From contig CALKMS010000070.1 in the NCBI GenBank assembly GCA_938091145.1, positions 1-7,161 of the forward strand: a DNA stretch of 7,161 nucleotides. The letters are read 5' to 3'. Below the pieces are notes generated by a model, which ran no database searches, had not been told where the DNA came from, and saw nothing but the letters and a program-made list of their open reading frames with translations. Below, piece after piece: positions 1 to 3,613 of this stretch (positions are counted from its first letter, which is position 1; each line of letters opens with the position of its first letter). This DNA is from an uncultured bacterium. GTDB lineage: Bacteria; Actinomycetota; Aquicultoria; SKW223; CALKMS01. Both the position numbers and the translations under genes were made by a program.

Positions 1-581
1 AGATGATTGCTAAGGCTCTTCAAGCTCTAACCGAAAGAAACACCGATTTAGCCGAAGAAGTAATCGCTATGGACGACGTTATTGACAAAATGGACTTGAA
101 AATTGAAAAAAAATGCATGTTCTTAATTGCTACTCAACAACCAATGGCCCGCGACTTAAGAACCATCGGCACAGCTTTAAAGATAATAACTGATGTAGAA
201 AGAATTGGTGATTACTGTGTTGATATTGCTCGCAAAGCTATTATTCTAGCTCCATTCCCTCCACTAAAACCTTACATTGATTTACCCAAAATGGCTGATT
301 TAACTCAACAAATGCTTTCAGAGGTCCTGATTGCCTTCAAGACTAAGGACCTTGAAAAAGCAAAGGCAGTAGCAGAAATGGACCATGAGGTCGACCGCCT
401 TTACAACGTCACTTTTGACGAAATAATGGGATACATGTTAAAAAGCTCAAAGAATGTAGAACGAGGCGCTCATTTAATTTTAGTTGCTCGCTACTTCGAG
501 CGAATTGGCGACCACATCACAAACATTGCTGAGCGCGTTTTTTATATGGAAAAAGGTAAACTTATTCAACTTAATGTGTAG
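1..581 (+). CDS. phoU: Phosphate-specific transport system accessory protein PhoU (5'-truncated by window edge)
   Basis: Negative regulator linking the Pst phosphate transporter to the PhoR/PhoB-type two-component system; a cytoplasmic metal-binding all-helical protein. About 193 codons are visible and the frame is open at the left edge, so the ATG at position 3 is internal. PhoU is usually about 215-220 residues, so roughly 20-25 N-terminal residues should lie upstream. Counting from that ATG, the two three-helix repeats are both recognisable. Each carries the family ExxxD metal-binding signature as ERIGD, at residues 66-70 and 166-170. The conserved QQPMARDLR stretch at 45-53 belongs to repeat 1. 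The stop codon TAG (579-581) abuts the acylphosphatase gene, suggesting co-transcription. Pst genes would be expected upstream, but that is inference. The family call is very secure. Confidence 0.95.
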   Translation, partial: MIAKALQALTERNTDLAEEVIAMDDVIDKMDLKIEKKCMFLIATQQPMARDLRTIGTALKIITDVERIGDYCVDIARKAIILAPFPPLKPYIDLPKMADLTQQMLSEVLIAFKTKDLEKAKAVAEMDHEVDRLYNVTFDEIMGYMLKSSKNVERGAHLILVARYFERIGDHITNIAERVFYMEKGKLIQLNV

Positions 582-582
582 T

Positions 583-587
583 GGGAG
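583..587 (+). promoter_or_regulatory. Ribosome binding site deciding the acyP start
   Basis: GGGAG lies five bases before ATG 593 and eight before ATG 596. A frame-compatible GTG at 581 would place this motif inside the coding sequence and has no such site ahead of it. I therefore prefer an ATG start. Confidence 0.6.
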
Positions 588-592
588 CGAAA

Positions 593-868
593 ATGATGAA
601 GCGTGCCCACCTTTTGGTGAAAGGATTAGTGCAAGGAGTTTTTTATCGCTCTTCCGCTCGCCAGGTCGCGCGGCAGTTGGGCCTGACGGGCTGGGTTAAA
701 AACCTTCCTGATGGTCGAGTGGAAATTATCGTTGAAGGAGCCGAGGAAAAAATCGAAGAATTTATCAAATGGTGCTGGAAAGGGCCCCCTTCAGCAGTTG
801 TTGAAAATGTCGATGTTTCTTACTCCGAAGCTCTTGGCGAGTTTGACGATTTTTCAATTAGATATTAG
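593..868 (+). CDS. acyP: Acylphosphatase
   Basis: Small cytosolic enzyme hydrolysing carboxyl-phosphate bonds such as acetyl phosphate or 1,3-bisphosphoglycerate. The 91-residue product matches the usual family length of about 90. The signature GLVQGVFYR (residues 11-19) ends in the catalytic arginine R19. GWVKNLPDGRVE carries the catalytic asparagine N37, 18 residues later as in the family. The start was chosen as ATG 593 because of the GGGAG site; ATG 596 is equally possible, and GTG 581 would add four residues and overlap the phoU stop by one base. GC is about 50% over the gene by a line count, clearly above phoU (roughly 32-40% in the lines counted), which may mean a different history. 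The stop codon lies inside a 7-bp tandem repeat. The function call is secure; the physiological substrate is unknown. Confidence 0.93.
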   Translation: MMKRAHLLVKGLVQGVFYRSSARQVARQLGLTGWVKNLPDGRVEIIVEGAEEKIEEFIKWCWKGPPSAVVENVDVSYSEALGEFDDFSIRY

Positions 869-877
869 ATATTAGAT
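857..877 (+). repeat. Three perfect tandem copies of ATTAGAT
   Basis: ATTAGAT occurs three times head to tail (857-863, 864-870, 871-877). The acyP stop TAG (866-868) is inside the second copy. Gain or loss of one 7-base copy upstream of the stop would change the reading frame at the extreme C-terminus. Only a weak TTTCC/GGAAA hairpin (878-892) follows, so no convincing terminator separates the convergent acyP and VanZ genes. Confidence 0.85.
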
Positions 878-919
878 TTTCCAGACAGGAAACACTATTA
901 TGTTCTTTCGCTCCTTGTG

Positions 920-1249
920 CTACTCATCCCTATAAAATCTGTTAGCAAAACATTTAATAAACAAAACACCACAAAAGACACCGGCTGCATCCACTAGCCA
1001 ATCCCTTAAACTGGCCTCCCTCCCGGGCACATAAAGCTGGTGTAATTCATCCGTAAAAGCATAAAAAAGGCTCCAAATAAAAGAACCTTCGAAAGCTCCT
1101 CTTGAAAGGTGCTCTTTGAGCGCTAAAAAAACTAGAACAGCAAGAACAAAATACTCAATAAAATGAGGAATAAAATCCGGCAAAGAAGGCACTTTACCAG
1201 CCGGGAGCGAAGAAAAGTAAAAAATCAACCCCATCCAACCAACCGCCAA
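920..1249 (-). CDS. VanZ-like family membrane protein (start uncertain)
   Basis: Small integral membrane protein of the VanZ-like family (named after teicoplanin resistance VanZ; the biochemical role of most members is unknown). From TTG 1249 the product is 109 residues. Family marks are PHFIEYFVLA (28-37), the acidic DELHQ motif (67-71), VPGR (74-77) and the RDWLVDAAG block (82-90), followed by a final hydrophobic helix (about 89-101). Hydrophobic segments lie at about 3-13, 31-45 and 57-66. TTG 1249 has no Shine-Dalgarno sequence, and ATG 1234 would cut into the first helix. The same frame stays open upstream to about 1363 and encodes a good continuation of helix 1 (RFLRLAFFWSLAVGWMG), but it holds no ATG, GTG or TTG. 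The true start is probably a non-standard codon near 1285-1288. It lies downstream of the FmdB gene on the same strand, probably in one operon. Confidence 0.85.
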   Translation of the reverse strand: MAVGWMGLIFYFSSLPAGKVPSLPDFIPHFIEYFVLAVLVFLALKEHLSRGAFEGSFIWSLFYAFTDELHQLYVPGREASLRDWLVDAAGVFCGVLFIKCFANRFYRDE

Positions 1250-1302
1250 TGACCAAAAAAAAGCTAGGCGAAGAAACCGCTTAATCAGTAGATTCTTTCT
1301 TC

Positions 1303-1539
1303 TCAGACTGCTTTTTCCTTTACGTCCTCTTTCTTGCCTGCTTTCTCCTTCTTGCTCGAACTTCTAGCGTAATCAGTAGTATAAAAACCAGAACCCTTGA
1401 AAATTATGCCGGCCGGATGAAAAACTTTTTTAATTGGACCATGACAAACCATGCATTCTTTCATAGGCTCTTCGCCCGGTCGGCTAAAGACTTCAAGTTT
1501 ATGACCACACTTTCGGCACTCATATTCATAAATAGGCAT
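1303..1539 (-). CDS. FmdB family zinc-ribbon protein
   Basis: A 78-residue protein of the FmdB/CxxC_CxxC_SSSS putative regulatory family; its exact role is not established. The N-terminus MPIYEYEC is the family hallmark. Two CxxC knuckles (C8/C11 and C29/C32) should bind one zinc ion. The conserved FKGSGFYTTDY block (about 48-58) follows, then a lysine/serine/glutamate-rich, probably disordered tail (about 60-78). The start is firmly set by an AAGGAGG site five bases upstream of the ATG. A near-consensus promoter lies about 50 bases further out. The VanZ-like gene follows on the same strand with no terminator between. Family assignment is very secure; any claim that it regulates transcription comes only from the family name. 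Confidence 0.93.
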   Translation of the reverse strand: MPIYEYECRKCGHKLEVFSRPGEEPMKECMVCHGPIKKVFHPAGIIFKGSGFYTTDYARSSSKKEKAGKKEDVKEKAV

Positions 1540-1544
1540 GACCG

Positions 1545-1551
1545 CCTCCTT
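1545..1551 (-). promoter_or_regulatory. Strong Shine-Dalgarno site of the FmdB-family gene
   Basis: On the minus strand AAGGAGG is separated by CGGTC (five bases) from ATG 1539. It is the best Shine-Dalgarno match seen in the window and fixes this start. Confidence 0.85.
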
Positions 1552-1589
1552 GCTTCTTAAAACATAGTTTTGTTTTAAAACGTAGGTAG

Positions 1590-1618
1590 ATTATATCATG
1601 CATTGACAAAAAAATCAA
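1590..1618 (-). promoter_or_regulatory. Sigma-70 type promoter for the FmdB-VanZ operon
   Basis: Minus strand: -35 TTGATT (1618-1613), a 17-base spacer, and a perfect -10 TATAAT (1595-1590). Transcription should start near 1583, giving a leader of about 44 bases that includes the Shine-Dalgarno site. Confidence 0.75.
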
Positions 1619-1669
1619 CCTGAACAGCATTCTTTGTAATTCCAGAAAAGTTTGTAAGTAAAACTAACC

Positions 1670-1745
1670 TGGTGGCGCATACGGGATTTGAACCCGTGTC
1701 GCCGCCTTGAGAGGGCGGTGTCCTAGGCCCCTAGACGAATGCGCC
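1670..1745 (-). tRNA. tRNA-Glu (anticodon CTC)
   Basis: The minus strand folds into a complete cloverleaf. The acceptor stem GGCGCAT (1745-1739) pairs over 7 bp with ATGCGCC (1680-1674), followed by discriminator A (1673) and an encoded CCA (1672-1670). The anticodon stem CCGCC/GGCGG encloses loop CTCTCAA, giving anticodon CTC, which reads the glutamate codon GAG. The T arm is ACGGG/CCCGT with loop TTCAAAT. The length is 76 including CCA. A promoter lies just upstream. No clear terminator follows before the FmdB promoter. Confidence 0.97.
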
Positions 1746-1758
1746 TTAAAACCCAATC

Positions 1759-1787
1759 ATTCTATTAAAAACCCTTTCCTTAATCAA
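1759..1787 (-). promoter_or_regulatory. Sigma-70 type promoter of tRNA-Glu
   Basis: Minus strand: -35 TTGATT (1787-1782), a 17-base spacer, -10 TAGAAT (1764-1759). The expected start near 1752 leaves a 5' leader of only about 6-7 bases before the mature tRNA end at 1745. The -35 element and its flank (GGTTGATT) and the spacer length match the FmdB promoter. Confidence 0.72.
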
Positions 1788-1860
1788 CCTTTCTAAAATT
1801 GGTGTTTAATAAACTGTAACACCTTGTAAATCGATGAACCGCAAAAATGGTAGCTTGAAC

Positions 1861-1888
1861 GGAAAATTGAAATCACTTTCGATTTTCC
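1861..1888. repeat. Twelve-base-pair inverted repeat (hairpin)
   Basis: GGAAAATTGAAA (1861-1872) pairs with TTTCGATTTTCC (1877-1888) over 12 positions, with one G-T pair and a four-base TCAC loop. It is AT-rich and not followed by a long T run on either strand, so it is not a typical intrinsic terminator. Its role is unknown. Confidence 0.7.
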
Positions 1889-1994
1889 TTTAGAAAAGAT
1901 GAGGAAGAAGGGAGCTTTTAAAAATGAGGAGTAAATTTACCCCTTTAGAGTATTTTTCAACTGTGTCTCTCCCTTGTTTATAGATTCTCCTATC

Positions 1995-2026
1995 TCTCCC
2001 TTTAAAATAAGAGGGATTAAGGGAGA
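1995..2026. repeat. Inverted repeat TCTCCCTT / AAGGGAGA
   Basis: A perfect 8-bp stem (1995-2002 with 2019-2026) encloses a 16-base loop. Its left arm belongs to a 10-base direct repeat TCTCTCCCTT that also occurs at 1966-1975, 27 bases earlier. The right arm could therefore pair with either copy, allowing alternative foldings. Confidence 0.55.
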
Positions 2027-2065
2027 TTGAAAAAAGAAGATTTATAAAACATCTTGTTCTAGATT

Positions 2066-2088
2066 TTTTACCAATTTGAGTGGTAAAA
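2066..2088. repeat. Inverted repeat TTTTACCA / TGGTAAAA
   Basis: A perfect 8-bp stem with a seven-base loop (2074-2080). No adequate T run follows on the + strand. It may be a protein-binding palindrome or an RNA hairpin; nothing further can be said. Confidence 0.5.
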
Positions 2089-2106
2089 TTACGTAAAAGA
2101 AGAAGG

Positions 2107-2135
2107 TTTGCCAGGCAAAAACAAAGCCAGGCAAA
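2107..2135. repeat. Hairpin built from a direct repeat of GCCAGGCAAA
   Basis: TTTGCCAGGC (2107-2116) pairs with GCCAGGCAAA (2126-2135) except for one A-A mismatch, with a nine-base loop. GCCAGGCAAA itself is repeated directly at 2110-2119 and 2126-2135 (16-base period). On the + strand TTTTATC follows, giving a weak terminator look, but no + strand gene precedes it. Confidence 0.5.
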
Positions 2136-2250
2136 TTTTATCGTTATCTTTTCAACTTTGATCGTCCGCTTAATTTCACCAGCTTTATTGGCACCTCCTG
2201 TCTTTTCTTTACCAGTTTCTATCCAGGAAAATGGATCATATTAAAAAACT

Positions 2251-2322
2251 CTAATTTATTTTTCTTTCTTCTAACTTGATCTTCTTTTTTCTTTTTTTTG
2301 CTAATTTTTTTCTCTTTTTTAA
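2251..2322. other. Poly-T / poly-A tract region
   Basis: The + strand is almost entirely T and C, with runs T6 (2285-2290), T8 (2292-2299), T7 (2305-2311) and T6 (2315-2320). The run centres average about ten bases apart, a spacing that can give intrinsic DNA curvature. Read on the minus strand, the tract encodes only lysine-rich peptide. Homopolymers of this size are also prone to slippage and assembly error. Confidence 0.5.
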
Positions 2323-2459
2323 ATCAACGAGAAACCAGAAGTCTTCAGAAAACACGCGAGCTTGAGCCTTGGTTTTCAACTGCTTTCGCTCTACACAACT
2401 CTATAGAAGCGATAGTGACCATAAATTCCCCTTCAGCCCCTCTTAGATCAGAGCTATCC

Positions 2460-2489
2460 TTAACTTTTTCGGACTAATTGTTGTATCAT
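2460..2489 (+). promoter_or_regulatory. Possible promoter for the flavoprotein gene
   Basis: TTAACT (2460-2465), an 18-base spacer and TATCAT (2484-2489) form a moderate sigma-70 match. It would give a leader of about 95 bases. No better promoter was found between 2322 and 2591, but the match is weak. Confidence 0.25.
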
Positions 2490-2571
2490 TTTACTGATGG
2501 AAATAATTTTTTCCCCTAATAGTGATCGGGATATTATGGCTTAGTAGGTGTTATCTTTGAAAAAAACAATT

Positions 2572-2591
2572 TGCTATCAGAGTTGATAGTA
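2572..2591 (+). promoter_or_regulatory. Hairpin abutting the flavoprotein start codon
   Basis: CTATCA (2574-2579) and TGATAG (2584-2589) form a perfect six-base stem with loop GAGT. A G-T pair and a T-A pair that uses the A of ATG 2591 can extend it. The site where a Shine-Dalgarno sequence should lie is thus occupied by a hairpin. It might limit translation initiation; that is inference. Confidence 0.4.
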
Positions 2592-3526
2592 TGAACCCTA
2601 ACTTAGGGAGGCAAAAAGCGTTTGAACTCATAATCATTGGCGGCGGTCCTGCTGGCATGACTGCTGGAGTCTATGCTGCACGAAAAAAAATCAGAGCTTT
2701 GTTGATAACCAAAGAGCTTGGCGGGCAACCTCTTAAAGCTCCAATTATCGAAAACTACCTTGGTTATCAATATATCAGCGGTTATGAACTGGTAGAAAAA
2801 TTTAAGGAGCACCTTAAATTTTTTGATCTGCAAATTAAAAATGACGAAGTTATCAAAGTAAATCCTCTTAAAGACGGTTTTAAAGTAGAGACTGTTTCAG
2901 GGAGGATTTTTTCTGCTAAAGCTTTAATTGTAGCCACTGGCAAGTCAGCTCGCCAGCTGGGAGTACCCGGAGAAAAAGAGTTCCGTGGAAAAGGTGTAAC
3001 CCACTGCGCCACCTGCGATGCCCCTCTTTTTCAAGGTCAAGCAGTGGCCGTCGCGGGTGGCGAAACCAAGTCTTTAGAAACTGCCCTTCAGTTGGCAAAC
3101 TACTGTCCTAAAGTTTATCTTATTTCCCCTCACCCCTGGGTTGCTAATGAAATTCTCAAGAAAAAAGTAAAAAACGAACCCAAAATTTTTCCGCTAACAG
3201 GTTATCAGATAATTGAAATTAAAGGTTATCAATTCGTAGAAGAAGTTAAAGTTAAAAACTTATCAACCGCCGAAGAAAGAAGCCTTCCAGTTAAGGGAGT
3301 ATTTGTTGAATCGGGATACAAACCAAACTCCAATTTTGTAAGCCACTTTGTCAAACTCAACCAAAAAGGGGAAATAATAGTAAACTGCCAAGGAGAAACA
3401 AATTACCCAGGTCTTTTCGCAGCCGGAGATGTAACCAATGTCCCTGACAAACAAATAATAATTGCGGCTGGCGAAGGTGCTAAAGCCGCGTTGAATGCTT
3501 CTTCCTATCTGATAGCCAAAAAATAA
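2591..3526 (+). CDS. Thioredoxin reductase-like flavoprotein (AhpF C-terminal type) with eroded NAD(P)H motif
   Basis: A 311-residue class II pyridine nucleotide-disulfide oxidoreductase fold. FAD-binding GGGPAG is at 17-22, ATG at 115-117, the redox-active CATC dithiol at C139/C142 (in GVTHCATCDAPLF), and the second FAD motif GD at 279-280 within LFAAGDVTNVPDKQIIIAAGEGAK. The wording around the CATC motif and the C-terminus resembles the flavoprotein half of AhpF more than classical TrxB, but the AhpF N-terminal thioredoxin-like domains are absent. In the NAD(P)H domain the expected GxGxxG/A reads GGETKS (156-161), so two of the three small residues are lost, and no HRRxxxR replaces the SPHPWVAN stretch (179-186). 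The reductant may therefore be unusual, for example ferredoxin as in FFTR/DTR-type enzymes. ATG 2591 is the only usable start and has no Shine-Dalgarno upstream; an AGGGAGG lies inside codons 5-7. The class is secure; the electron donor and partner are not. Confidence 0.9.
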   Translation: MNPNLGRQKAFELIIIGGGPAGMTAGVYAARKKIRALLITKELGGQPLKAPIIENYLGYQYISGYELVEKFKEHLKFFDLQIKNDEVIKVNPLKDGFKVETVSGRIFSAKALIVATGKSARQLGVPGEKEFRGKGVTHCATCDAPLFQGQAVAVAGGETKSLETALQLANYCPKVYLISPHPWVANEILKKKVKNEPKIFPLTGYQIIEIKGYQFVEEVKVKNLSTAEERSLPVKGVFVESGYKPNSNFVSHFVKLNQKGEIIVNCQGETNYPGLFAAGDVTNVPDKQIIIAAGEGAKAALNASSYLIAKK

Positions 3527-3587
3527 GCAATATATAGGCGCTTCCAAATAATTCCTTAAGGGACAACCAATAGTGCTCCAGGCAGTT

Positions 3588-3596
3588 TGATATAAT
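3588..3596 (+). promoter_or_regulatory. Extended -10 promoter for the PBP gene
   Basis: TGATATAAT is a perfect extended -10 (TGnTATAAT). No recognisable -35 lies 16-18 bases upstream, as is common for extended -10 promoters. Transcription would begin near 3602-3604, only about 10-12 bases before ATG 3614, so the AAGG at 3602-3605 would sit at the very 5' end of the mRNA. Confidence 0.55.
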
Positions 3597-3613
3597 TACT
3601 TAAGGCACTTAAT

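Larger units (their letters stand above)
1788..2571. other. AT-rich region without a convincing gene
   Basis: With the flanking promoter and hairpin, about 845 bases (1746-2590) separate the tRNA from the flavoprotein gene, and nothing inside resembles a known protein or RNA that I recognise. It contains hairpins at 1861-1888, 1995-2026, 2066-2088 and 2107-2135, and inverted repeat GGTGTT/AACACC (1801-1806/1818-1823). Direct repeats are TCTCTCCCTT (1966-1975, 1993-2002) and GCCAGGCAAA (2110-2119, 2126-2135). There is also a pyrimidine-rich poly-T tract (2251-2322). A 19-codon ATG frame at 1924-1983 (+) has GGGAG nine bases upstream but no other support. On the minus strand, codons from 2240 to 1893 contain no stop and also no ATG, GTG or TTG. 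I checked by eye for tmRNA, RNase P RNA, SRP RNA and T-box signatures and saw none. Confidence 0.6.

Noticed and set aside
581..592. GTG 581 as the acylphosphatase start
   Set aside because: It would put the GGGAG ribosome site inside the gene and add four residues absent from the usual family N-terminus; ATG 593 or 596 fits better, though GTG cannot be excluded.
1924..1983. A 19-residue leader peptide (+ strand)
   Set aside because: It has a GGGAG nine bases upstream, but no run of regulatory codons and no gene within 600 bases downstream to regulate.
1966..2135. CRISPR-like repeats
   Set aside because: The repeats are only 10 bases, of two different sequences and two copies each, with no regular repeat-spacer unit.
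2107..2140. Intrinsic terminator at the GCCAGGCAAA hairpin
   Set aside because: The stem has a mismatch, the following T stretch is short and broken (TTTTATC), and no + strand gene ends upstream of it.
3554..3561. CCTTAAGG palindrome between the flavoprotein and PBP genes
   Set aside because: It is eight bases with no loop and no T run, too short to call a terminator or operator.
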